Positions 15,293 to 22,578 of a stretch of 22,734 nt of DNA are shown piece by piece. Origin of the DNA: Ventricola sp036297385 (lineage in GTDB: Bacteria; Bacillota; Clostridia; Christensenellales; Aristaeellaceae); the NCBI GenBank assembly GCA_036297385.1, contig JAXJLD010000150.1, positions 1-22,734 of the forward strand. Direction: 5' to 3'. Within the stretch, counting starts at the first letter, position 1, and the number at the start of each line of letters is the position of its first letter. The position numbers were made by a program, and so were the translations under genes. Below the pieces are notes generated by a model. It worked only from the letters and a program-made list of their open reading frames with translations, was not told the origin of the DNA and did not search any database.

Positions 15293-15334
15293 TTGCTCAA
15301 GTGGCTTGAAAGAACAGGCATAATCGGTTACAAT
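15293..15334 (+). promoter_or_regulatory. ftsA promoter with the shared -35 motif
   Basis: TTGAAA (15306-15311) and TACAAT (15329-15334) are 17 bp apart, a strong sigma-A promoter. The -35 forms the right end of TTGCTCAAGTGGCTTGAAA (15293-15311), nearly identical to the mraZ promoter sequence at 5818-5835. Transcription from here would drive ftsA and ftsZ separately from the upstream genes. Confidence 0.8.
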
Positions 15335-15371
15335 AAACTCGCATAATAATAGCAAATCAGATGATATTTTG

Positions 15372-15385
15372 CGCCCGTTCGGGCG
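15372..15385 (+). promoter_or_regulatory. Small GC-rich hairpin in the ftsA leader
   Basis: CGCCC-GTTC-GGGCG forms a 5-bp stem flanked by TTTTG and AATTT, between the ftsA promoter and start. It is too short and lacks a T-run for confident termination. It might stabilise the mRNA or act in attenuation. Confidence 0.35.
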
Positions 15386-15422
15386 AATTTACATGCGGGG
15401 CAGACAGGAGCATGAGGATCGT

Positions 15423-16598
15423 ATGATGAAAAGAGCGACAGCGGTTCTGGACTTTGGCACGTCCAAGGTGCTGGTATTGCTTGCAGAGGAGAGCGCGTAT
15501 CAGAAGGTGACCATCACCTCCGCCGGCATGGCGCAGTATGATGGCTTCATGAATGGAGAGTGGAACGCCCCCGGCGCAGTGACCGACGCCATTGCCAGCG
15601 CGGTGGAGGCGGCGGAAAATAAGGTTGGCGCACACATCAAGGAAGTGTATGTGGGCGTACCGGGCGAATTTGTGCGGGTATATGTGATCGAGTCGAGCGT
15701 GACCCTTCAGGGCGCAGACCCGAAGGTGACCAGCGCGGACGTGGAGAAGCTGCAGCGGCAGGCCACGGAGATGCTCGATCATCCTACCGGTGTCATCATT
15801 CACCGCAGCCCTGCGTGGTTCAAGGTGGACGGCGGGCAAAAGACGCTGGAGCCCGTCGATCAGAAGGGCTCGACGCTTGAGGGCATGATCGGCTTTGTGC
15901 TGGCGGATCAGTTCTTCGTCAACGACGTGACCGAGCGCCTGCGTGAGCTGAACATCGAGGTCAAGGGCTTCTTCTCCACCTCCGTGGGTGAGGCCATGCA
16001 GATGATCCCGTTTGAGGAGCGCGACCATACGGCCATTCTGGTGGACGTGGGCTATCTGTCCACGGAGGTCATGGCGGTGGAGGGCGATGCGCTGATCTGG
16101 CAGAAAGTACTGCCGGTCGGCGGTGCGCACATCACGCTGGATCTGGCCTACGGTCTGGAAATGCCGTTTGATATGTGTGAGAAGATCAAGCGAAGCTACA
16201 CATTCAATGCGCCGAAGAACACGCAGATTGAGGTGCAGGGCGAGGATGGCCTGCAAACCTTCTCTGGCGAGCAGGTGAGCATGATTGTGGACGCACGCGT
16301 GGATGAGATGCTGGAGATGATCGACGAGGCCATCAAGAAGAGCGGCATCCGGCTGGGCAACTGGTCCAACATCTACTTCACCGGCGGCGGACTGATGCCC
16401 ATGGGTGGTGCACGCGTGTATGCGGCGAGCAAGCTCGCACGCAACGTTCGCGAGGCGGCGACCAAGACGGTCAAGCTCAAGCCTGCGCAGATCTTCGCCA
16501 GCGGCAGCGGACTGCTGGAACTGGTGTACAATACCATCGAACTGGAAGAACAGGACGAGAGTCTGTTTGACCGCATCAAGCGTATGTTCCGCCGATGA
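15423..16598 (+). CDS. ftsA: Cell division protein FtsA (actin-like), with atypical phosphate-2 motif
   Basis: FtsA anchors FtsZ filaments to the membrane. The 391-aa protein has the phosphate-1 motif LDFGTSKVLVL (9-19), the FtsA-type 1C subdomain region, and the adenosine motif FTGGGLMPMGGA (319-330). The C-terminal amphipathic helix SLFDRIKRMFRR would insert in the membrane. Position just before ftsZ supports the call. The phosphate-2 segment reads LVDVGYLSTEV (207-217), where canonical FtsA has D-I-G-G-G-T/S-T, so ATP handling may differ. ATG 15423 or 15426 is preceded by GAGG (15414-15417). It has its own promoter and is followed 48 bp later by ftsZ. Confidence 0.9.
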   Translation: MMKRATAVLDFGTSKVLVLLAEESAYQKVTITSAGMAQYDGFMNGEWNAPGAVTDAIASAVEAAENKVGAHIKEVYVGVPGEFVRVYVIESSVTLQGADPKVTSADVEKLQRQATEMLDHPTGVIIHRSPAWFKVDGGQKTLEPVDQKGSTLEGMIGFVLADQFFVNDVTERLRELNIEVKGFFSTSVGEAMQMIPFEERDHTAILVDVGYLSTEVMAVEGDALIWQKVLPVGGAHITLDLAYGLEMPFDMCEKIKRSYTFNAPKNTQIEVQGEDGLQTFSGEQVSMIVDARVDEMLEMIDEAIKKSGIRLGNWSNIYFTGGGLMPMGGARVYAASKLARNVREAATKTVKLKPAQIFASGSGLLELVYNTIELEEQDESLFDRIKRMFRR

Positions 16599-16646
16599 GC
16601 GTGAACCTGCGGAGCGATTCTAGCGAAACAAAAGGGGGATTTTCCT

Positions 16647-17960
16647 GTGTTTGAAATTGAAATGGACGAGCGTCCGGCAGCTTCCATTAAGGTCGTGGGA
16701 TGCGGCGGCGGCGGCGGAAACGCGCTCAACCGCATGGTGGACTGCGGCGTGGTGGGCGTCGATTTTATCGCCGTGAACACCGACGTGCAGGCGCTGCGCA
16801 CCAGCCGGGCCGCGACCATGATTCAGATTGGCGAAAAGCTGACCAAGGGTCTGGGTGCAGGCGCGACGCCCGAAATCGGCAAGAAGGCTGCCGAGGAAAG
16901 CCGCGAGGAGATCGCCAACGCGCTCAAGGGCGCGGATCTGGTGTTCGTCACCGCCGGTATGGGCGGCGGCACCGGCACGGGCGCTGCGCCCGTCGTGGCT
17001 GAAATTGCCCGCGACATGGGAATCCTGACCATCGCTGTGGTGACCAAGCCGTTTGCCTTTGAGGGCAAGACCCGTATGCGCAAGGCGGAGGCCGGCATTG
17101 ACGAGCTCAAGCAGCGCGTGGATACGCTGGTGGTCATTCCCAATGAGCGCCTGCTTCAGGTCTGCCCGAAGGGCACGTCCTTCAAGGGCGCGTTCAACTT
17201 TGCGGATGACGTGCTGCGTCAGGGCATTCAGGGCATTTCCGACCTGATCTCCCAGACCGGCATCATCAACCTTGACTTTGCGGACGTCAAGGCCGTCATG
17301 GAGTCCGGCGGCATGGCGCATCTGGGCATCGGCGTGGGCAAGGGCGAGAAGGCCATGGCCGACGCGGCGCAGAACGCGATCTCCTCTCCGATGCTGGAGA
17401 CGAGCATCGACGGCGCACGCGCGGTGCTCATCAATGTCACCTGCAATTCCGATTGCTCCATCGTGGATATCAACGATGCGGTCGAGATGATTACCGCCGC
17501 TGCCGACAGCGAGGCGAACATCATCTTCGGCGCGAGCATCGACGATGCGCTGGAGGACGAGGTGCATATCACCGTCATCGCGACCGGCTTTGAGAAGGTG
17601 CCGTTCCCGCCGCGTGCGTCCAGCGCCGAGCGCCCGGCCTCCCTGCCGAGCCAGGCGGCGTATGTGCCGCAGAGCTTTGGCGGAGCCTATCAGCCGCAGA
17701 CCGCGCCCAACCGCGGCGGCGCGTACCCGCGTTACGATGTGGGCTACACCCCGGTGACCGGCTATCCGCAGAACCCGGGCGAGCCGGAGGTGCCGACGTT
17801 CCTGAATGACAACGGCATGGGCGGTCAGCGCGTTTCGCCGTATGCCGCGATGCCGGATATGCCTGCGCAGCCGATGGAGCCGGAGCGTGCGCCTGCGGAG
17901 GAGCAGCGTGCGCCGCGCTCCTTCATGGACGGCATTCCCGCTTATATGCGCCGCAAGTAA
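16647..17960 (+). CDS. ftsZ: Cell division GTPase FtsZ
   Basis: FtsZ is the tubulin-like GTPase that forms the Z ring. The 437-aa protein begins at GTG 16647, 8 nt after AAAGGGGG (16631-16638). It shows VVGCGGGGGNALNRM, the tubulin signature MGGGTGTGAAP, and the T7-loop region NLDFADVK with the catalytic aspartates. The globular part ends around residue 320. The tail is rich in Pro, Gly, Tyr and Gln. It contains two conserved-peptide-like motifs, EVPTFLNDN (381-389) and a terminal GIPAYMRRK (429-437). The second is where the peptide that binds FtsA and other partners is expected. A strong terminator follows. Confidence 0.98.
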   Translation: MFEIEMDERPAASIKVVGCGGGGGNALNRMVDCGVVGVDFIAVNTDVQALRTSRAATMIQIGEKLTKGLGAGATPEIGKKAAEESREEIANALKGADLVFVTAGMGGGTGTGAAPVVAEIARDMGILTIAVVTKPFAFEGKTRMRKAEAGIDELKQRVDTLVVIPNERLLQVCPKGTSFKGAFNFADDVLRQGIQGISDLISQTGIINLDFADVKAVMESGGMAHLGIGVGKGEKAMADAAQNAISSPMLETSIDGARAVLINVTCNSDCSIVDINDAVEMITAAADSEANIIFGASIDDALEDEVHITVIATGFEKVPFPPRASSAERPASLPSQAAYVPQSFGGAYQPQTAPNRGGAYPRYDVGYTPVTGYPQNPGEPEVPTFLNDNGMGGQRVSPYAAMPDMPAQPMEPERAPAEEQRAPRSFMDGIPAYMRRK

Positions 17961-17974
17961 TTGGTTTAGCCGAG

Positions 17975-18000
17975 GGGCTGTCGTATGACAGCCCTTTTTT
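17975..18000 (+). terminator. Rho-independent terminator after ftsZ
   Basis: GGGCTGTC (17975-17982) and GACAGCCC (17987-17994) pair perfectly around GTAT and are followed by six T residues. This closes the dcw cluster. Confidence 0.95.
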
Positions 18001-18029
18001 AGAGCAGAAGAATATGGAGGCAGAAAACG

Positions 18030-19547
18030 ATGGTAGAGGCTGCAAATCGGGCGATCACCGCGCTGTTCACTGCGTTGCTGGCGCTGGTGCTGGGCGTGGT
18101 GCTGCTGTGCTTTGCGGGGACGGAGTTTTCCTGCAAGCGCCCATTTGCCCTGCCGCAGTGGGCGATGCTGCTCATCGGTGCGGCAGCACTGGGCGGGTTG
18201 ACGCTGCTTGTGCGCAGGGGACGAGAGTGTACACCTAAGCGCCCGTGGCTCGCGCCGTGTCTGGCAGGGCTTGCGCTGCTGGGCGTGCAGCTCGTGTTGT
18301 GCTTCCATGCGTATTTCATCACAGGCTGGGATGTGCGGGGCATTACGGAGAGTGCGTATGCCATTGCGGGCGGCGAGGCGGATATTCACGCGGGATATTT
18401 GAGTATGTATCCCAACAATATACCGCTGGTGCTGATCTTTGCGGCGGTGATCCGCGTCGTGCGGCTGCTGCTGGGCAATCCCGGATTGGATCGCTGTATC
18501 TTTGTGCTGATTGCGCTGCAATGCGTCCTCAATACGCTGACAGCGATACTCTTATGGTGCATTGCCGCGCATGAGACGGGCTCGCGCCGCTTTGCGTGGG
18601 GTGTGGCTGCCGTGTATGCGGTGCTGGCGGGGCTTTCGCCGTGGCTGATGATTCCGTATTCGGACAGCATGGCGCTGCTTTTCCCCACGGCAGTCATCGC
18701 GGTTCAGCAGGCACATGGTGAGGGAAGGATGGGCTGGAGCGCATGGCCGATCACCGGCTTGCTCGCGGCGCTCGGCTATCTCATCAAGCCGCAGGCGGCG
18801 ATTGCGGCGATTGCCGTTGCGCTGCTGGCGCTGCTGCGTCCGGGCCTGCACGGCGGCTGGGCGAGAACGTGGGCGAAGGTGGGCTGCATGGCGCTGGCGT
18901 TTGCGCTGCTGGCCGGGCCGGTGCGGCAGATGGCGGTGCAGGCTTCTCCGATCGACGTGAAGCCGGAGCGAAAGATCGGCATGACGCACTTTGCCATGAT
19001 GGGGCTGAATGAGGAGACGAATGGCACCTACGACTATGATGACGTGGTGCTCTCATGCAGTGCGGCGACGCCAAAGGAGCGGCGCGACTTGGAGCTGGAG
19101 GAGATTGGCAGGCGACTGTCGGGTATGACGGCGGGGGAGCTGATCGAGCATCTGAAGAAAAAGACGCTGACCAACTTTGCGGACGGCACGTTCGCATGGG
19201 GATGCGAGGGAAATTTTTATGCCCGTCAGCTTGAGGACAAGGACGCGCTACTCTCGCCTTTCCTCAAGAGCCTGACGGATACCGGAAGCCCGCGGTTTTT
19301 GTATCTGCTGACGGTGATGCACTGCATCTGGCTGGCGCTGCTGCTGGGGTGCGTGCTGTGCGGCGTGAGGGTGCTGTGCGCAGGCGTGAAGATGGAGAGC
19401 GTGCTGCCGGTGATGATGCTTTCGCTCGTCGGGCTGATGGCGTTTGAGTGGATCTTTGAGGCGCGGGCAAGGTATTTGTTCCTCTATGTGCCGTTCTTTG
19501 TAATGCTGGGCATGATGGGATGGCGCGGAGCGCGAAAAACCGCGTGA
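18030..19547 (+). CDS. Polytopic membrane protein, probable GT-C fold glycosyltransferase (family 39-like)
   Basis: The 505-aa protein has roughly ten hydrophobic spans. After the third, an outward loop carries GWDVRGITESAYAIAGG and then YLSMYPNNIPLVLI. That acidic-residue loop plus YPNN motif is, as I recall, typical of bacterial GT-C glycosyltransferases that use polyprenyl-linked sugars. A soluble stretch (about 310-430) precedes the last spans, which include EARARYLFLYVPFF, another common GT-C feature. The sugar and acceptor cannot be predicted. ATG 18030 follows GGAGG (18016-18020). It starts only 30 bp after the ftsZ terminator, so it depends on read-through or on a weak promoter within the terminator. 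No GT genes flank it. Confidence 0.6.
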   Translation: MVEAANRAITALFTALLALVLGVVLLCFAGTEFSCKRPFALPQWAMLLIGAAALGGLTLLVRRGRECTPKRPWLAPCLAGLALLGVQLVLCFHAYFITGWDVRGITESAYAIAGGEADIHAGYLSMYPNNIPLVLIFAAVIRVVRLLLGNPGLDRCIFVLIALQCVLNTLTAILLWCIAAHETGSRRFAWGVAAVYAVLAGLSPWLMIPYSDSMALLFPTAVIAVQQAHGEGRMGWSAWPITGLLAALGYLIKPQAAIAAIAVALLALLRPGLHGGWARTWAKVGCMALAFALLAGPVRQMAVQASPIDVKPERKIGMTHFAMMGLNEETNGTYDYDDVVLSCSAATPKERRDLELEEIGRRLSGMTAGELIEHLKKKTLTNFADGTFAWGCEGNFYARQLEDKDALLSPFLKSLTDTGSPRFLYLLTVMHCIWLALLLGCVLCGVRVLCAGVKMESVLPVMMLSLVGLMAFEWIFEARARYLFLYVPFFVMLGMMGWRGARKTA

Positions 19548-19552
19548 AACGA

Positions 19553-19707
19553 TTTTCTGAATATAACGAGCGATAAGCGCGAAGCGAAGAAGGGAGTCTG
19601 AGGGACAGCGTCCCTCAGGCGGGTTTGGGCGGCAGCCCAACGTATCTCCATAGGGCGAAGCCCTTTGTGCAAAGCCGTCAGGGAGCGAAGCGTTACCTGA
19701 CGGGGCT
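19553..19707 (-). repeat. Dispersed repeat A, copy 2 (inverted copy of 232-386)
   Basis: The reverse complement matches 232-386 over about 155 bp. Hairpins visible here are TGAGGGAC/GTCCCTCA (19599-19617), TTGGGC/GCCCAA (19625-19640), AGGGC/GCCCT (19652-19664) and CCGTCAGG/CCTGACGG (19675-19703). The shared 17-nt tail is at 19578-19594. It starts just after the glycosyltransferase stop codon and might serve as its transcript end, although no T-run follows. Confidence 0.8.
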
Positions 19708-19797
19708 GATACGGTTTATATTCTAACCCTTTTATTCATCGCGAATCGGAGAAGGGAGCAGCAGCCCAACGTATCCCTCAAAACGCAGTTCCAGAGC

Positions 19798-19866
19798 AGA
19801 CCGCAAAGCGGTCTACGATTGAAACGGGTTCAATTTGAGCAAAAGATTTTAGAGGCAAAACAGTAT
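19798..19866 (+). repeat. Short perfect hairpin followed by repeat X, copy 2
   Basis: AGACCGC-AAA-GCGGTCT (19798-19814) is a perfect 7-bp hairpin. Four bases later repeat X begins (19818-19866), a direct repeat of 1-51. The remainder of 19708-19911 shows no gene or clear signal. Confidence 0.65.
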
Positions 19867-19911
19867 CAGGAACAGTAGAAACCGTATCAGAAAATTCCCG
19901 CTTGATACAGA

Positions 19912-19946
19912 AACAAGCTGCATGGTTTTGTGCCATGCAGCTTGTT
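19912..19946 (-). terminator. Terminator hairpin for the minus-strand secreted-protein gene
   Basis: AACAAGCTGCATGG (19912-19925) and CCATGCAGCTTGTT (19933-19946) form a perfect 14-bp stem. It lies 11 bp beyond the stop codon of the minus-strand gene. On the minus strand the stem is followed by TTTCTG, a weak T-run. Confidence 0.75.
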
Positions 19947-19957
19947 GATATACGGCA

Positions 19958-20677
19958 TTACAGGAACTTGAACGTGGAGCGCACCTTGCGCCAGAGATAA
20001 TTGTAGTAGGAGTACCAATCGCGCGGGGTGGTCAGGCGAATCTGATAGAGCGCCTTGCCGTGCGCCACGACGATCACGCGGCCATTCATTTCGTAGGTCT
20101 TGGTGCCGTCGTTGTAATCGGCCTTGTAGTAGCAGTAGTAGCCCTTGCCATCACCGAAGTTGCCGGAAGCAATGGCATTCGGGGTGAAGGTGGTGAAGCT
20201 GGCACCCAGCTCCTCCAGAACAGATTCCAGACGGGTTTTCGCATCGGAGGCTGTCTGCTCCAGCCCCATGCTGTACTTTTCGATGGTGATGCGGGTCTGG
20301 TAGCCGTCGGGATCCATCATCTCACTCTTCGGCTCCACAAACTGAACGGTCGTCTCCAGATTGGTGTTCGGGTTGAGCAGCCAAGTGTAGGGGATGGAGA
20401 AGGAGACGCCCATCGCCGTGTTCTCGTAGTGATCGTAGACAAAGCTGGGCGTGGGGGCGGGGGTCGGCGTCGGCTTGTCGATGGGGTCAATAGGCACCGG
20501 CGTAGCCTCCGGGTTTTCCGGGGTAATCAGGTCAAAGTCGATATGGGGCGTGCCCTCATTGGCAACGGCGCTGGGTGCGGCGCTGTCCAGCGGCTCAATC
20601 ACGCCGGGAAGCCCTTCTGCAAAAGCCAATGACGAGGTCATCAGCGCGCAGGCGAGAAAAAGGGAAAAACGTTTCAT
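19958..20677 (-). CDS. Secreted protein of unknown function with Thr-Pro linker
   Basis: The 239-aa product starts MKRFSLFLACALMTSSLAFA, a clear Sec signal peptide with a likely signal peptidase I site at AFA-E; there is no lipobox at the cleavage site. A low-complexity region rich in Pro and Thr (about 45-80, with PTPTPAPTP) links to a compact domain of about 155 residues beginning near MGVSFSIPYTWLL. That domain has alternating beta-type segments and an amphipathic helix (SDAKTRLESVLEEL). The layout is reminiscent of PsbP/DcrB-like folds, but I do not recognise the family and assign no function. CCCTCC on the + strand (20686-20691) is the Shine-Dalgarno. It is the only minus-strand gene, with its own promoter and terminator. 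Confidence 0.85.
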   Translation of the reverse strand: MKRFSLFLACALMTSSLAFAEGLPGVIEPLDSAAPSAVANEGTPHIDFDLITPENPEATPVPIDPIDKPTPTPAPTPSFVYDHYENTAMGVSFSIPYTWLLNPNTNLETTVQFVEPKSEMMDPDGYQTRITIEKYSMGLEQTASDAKTRLESVLEELGASFTTFTPNAIASGNFGDGKGYYCYYKADYNDGTKTYEMNGRVIVVAHGKALYQIRLTTPRDWYSYYNYLWRKVRSTFKFL

Positions 20678-20734
20678 TACAACAGCCCTCCGTTCAGAAG
20701 CTGAGATTCAATCAGGATAAAAGACAGCATGGTC

Positions 20735-20763
20735 AGTATAGCAGGTCAAACACAAAAAGTCAA
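20735..20763 (-). promoter_or_regulatory. Promoter of the secreted-protein gene
   Basis: Read on the minus strand, TTGACT (20763-20758) and TATACT (20740-20735) are 17 bp apart, a strong sigma-A promoter. Confidence 0.88.
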
Positions 20764-20776
20764 CGGCGCGGAAGGG

Positions 20777-20805
20777 TTGAAAGCCTGGCAGCGGCGGCGT
20801 ATAAT
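20777..20805 (+). promoter_or_regulatory. Promoter of the dehydrogenase gene
   Basis: TTGAAA (20777-20782) and TATAAT (20800-20805) are 17 bp apart. Its -35 is 13 bp from the -35 of the divergent promoter at 20735-20763. Confidence 0.88.
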
Positions 20806-20860
20806 GGAAAAAAGAACGGAAAGCGGGTTGGAAGCAAACACGCGAAAGGGGAGAATACGG

Positions 20861-21808
20861 ATGAAGATTGTGGTGTTGGATGGATATACGCTTTGCCCCG
20901 GCGACCTAAGCTTGCAGGCCCTGCGCGAGCTGGGTGAGGTGACGGTTTATGATCGAACGTAGCCGGAGGACGTTGCTGTGCGCATCGGCGATGCGCCGGT
21001 GGTGCTGACGAATAAGGCGCACATCACGCGCGAGGTGATGGAGGCCTGCCCGGGGCTGCGCTATATCGGCGTGCTGGCGACAGGGTACAACGTGGTGGAT
21101 GTAGCGGCAGCCAAGGCGCACGGCATTGTCGTGACGAATGTGCCGGGCTATTCCACGCAGGCGGTTGCGCAGCATACGATGGCGCTGCTGCTGGCTTCTG
21201 CCAGCCGTGTGGCGGAATACGATGCGCAGGTCAAGGCAGGCGTGTGGAGCGCCAGCCCGGATTTCTGCTTCTATGCCGCCCCGACAGAGGAGCTGGCGGG
21301 CAAGACGCTGGGCATTGTAGGCTTTGGCAGCATCGGGCAGGCGGTGGCGCGTGCGGCGCGTGGGCTGGATATGCGGGTGATCGTCCATACGCGCACGCCG
21401 GGCAAGGCAGAGGCACAGTTTGTGACGCTGGATGAACTGCTGACGCAGAGCGACGTGATCTCCCTGCATTGCCCGCTGACGGAAGCAACGCGCGGGCTCA
21501 TTGGTCGCTCGGCCTTGGAGAAGGTAAAGAACGGCGTGAAGATCATCAACACAGCACGCGGCCCGCTGGTGGATGAGGCAGCGATGGCTGAAGCGCTGAC
21601 GCAGGGCAAGGTGGGATGCTACATGGCGGATGTGATGGAGAGCGAGCCGCCTGCGGCGGACAATCCGCTGCTGCGTGCGCCCAACACGCTGTTGACTCCG
21701 CACGTCGCATGGGCGGCTAGGCAGACCCGTGAGCGTTTACTGGAGGTGGCCTGCGGAAACCTGAGCGCCTATCTGGCGGGAAAGCCGCGCCATGTGGTGG
21801 AAGCATGA
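20861..21808 (+). CDS. D-isomer-specific 2-hydroxyacid dehydrogenase, interrupted by an in-frame TAG at codon 34
   Basis: The family reduces 2-keto acids or oxidises D-2-hydroxyacids with NAD(P). Conceptual translation is 315 positions. The N-terminal part MKIVVLDGYTLCPGDLSLQA to VTVYDRT is followed by TAG (20960-20962), and the same frame continues PEDVAVRIGDAPVVLTNK. Later come the Rossmann motif GFGSIGQA and the catalytic residues Arg in NTARGPL, Glu in MESEPP and His in LTPHVAWA. All are intact. ATG 20861 has AGGGGAG upstream and a strong promoter at 20777-20805. After the TAG, GGAGGA (20965-20970) stands 7 nt before GTG 20978, so a 276-aa product lacking the first 39 codons could be made by re-initiation. 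It may be a pseudogene, a sequencing error, or read through. Confidence 0.85.
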
Positions 21809-21863
21809 GTGAAAAAGCGGACTGACTCCCATAAAGAAATTGCACATGTGATGCAGAAAACTG

Positions 21864-21891
21864 TTGATTTTGCCTAAAGTTTTGCTATAAT
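21864..21891 (+). promoter_or_regulatory. Promoter of the cytidylate kinase-like gene
   Basis: TATAAT (21886-21891) has the extended -10 dinucleotide TG one base upstream. TTGATT (21864-21869) lies 16 bp before it. It starts about 55 bp after the dehydrogenase stop. Confidence 0.8.
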
Positions 21892-21940
21892 TTAAGTAAG
21901 GATACCCCGTGAGCACTTGAAACAGGCAGGAGGGATCAGA

Positions 21941-22567
21941 ATGGATAATCATGTGATTACGATTGCACGCAGCTATGGAAGCGGCGGACGGCGAATGGGC
22001 AGGATGCTCGCTCAGGAGCTGGGCTTCGAGTTCTATGACCGTGAAATTCTGCGTATTGCATCTGATGAAAGCGGAATCAATGAGGATCTGTTTAGGCAGG
22101 CCGATGAGACGAAGCAGCATATGCCGCTGTTCCGCATTGCTCGTGAGATGTACACGGGCGAAGTGATCCCGCCGGACAGCGAGGACTTCATTTCCAATGA
22201 GAATCTGTTCAGGTATCAGGCCAAAATCATCCGGGAGCTGGCAGCAACGAGAAACTGCGTGATTGTGGGCCGCTGTGCCAACTATATCCTGCGCGGGCGG
22301 GAGAATGTGATGAACGTGTTTGTCACCGCGCCGGTGGTGGACTGCGTGCGCCGCGTGATGCAGGTGGATGGGCTGGATCTGGAGGCTGCGGAAAAGAAGA
22401 TCAAGAAGGTGGACAAGCGCCGCGCGGACTATTTCAAGTATTTTACGGGCAGGCAGTGGCACGATGCTGCGCTGTACGACCTGTGCCTCAACACCGGTCA
22501 TATGCCGGAGGAGAAGTGTCTGGAGGTCGTCAAGGCGTACATGAAAGCGCGTTTTGAAATGGAATAA
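21941..22567 (+). CDS. Cytidylate kinase-like family protein
   Basis: The 208-aa protein begins MDNHVITIARSYGSGGRRMG. It resembles the P-loop variant (ITIxRxYGSGGxxxG) of the cytidylate kinase-like family, which is widespread in Clostridia. FYDREIL follows the first helix, and RRADYFKYFTG and LCLNTGHMP occur later. True CMK phosphorylates CMP, but members of this family are mostly uncharacterised, so the substrate is open. ATG 21941 is preceded by CAGGAGGG (21927-21934) at good spacing; an upstream TTG at 21917 lacks support. The gene has its own promoter and terminator and appears monocistronic. Confidence 0.85.
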   Translation: MDNHVITIARSYGSGGRRMGRMLAQELGFEFYDREILRIASDESGINEDLFRQADETKQHMPLFRIAREMYTGEVIPPDSEDFISNENLFRYQAKIIRELAATRNCVIVGRCANYILRGRENVMNVFVTAPVVDCVRRVMQVDGLDLEAAEKKIKKVDKRRADYFKYFTGRQWHDAALYDLCLNTGHMPEEKCLEVVKAYMKARFEME

Positions 22568-22578
22568 GCGCTGCGATG

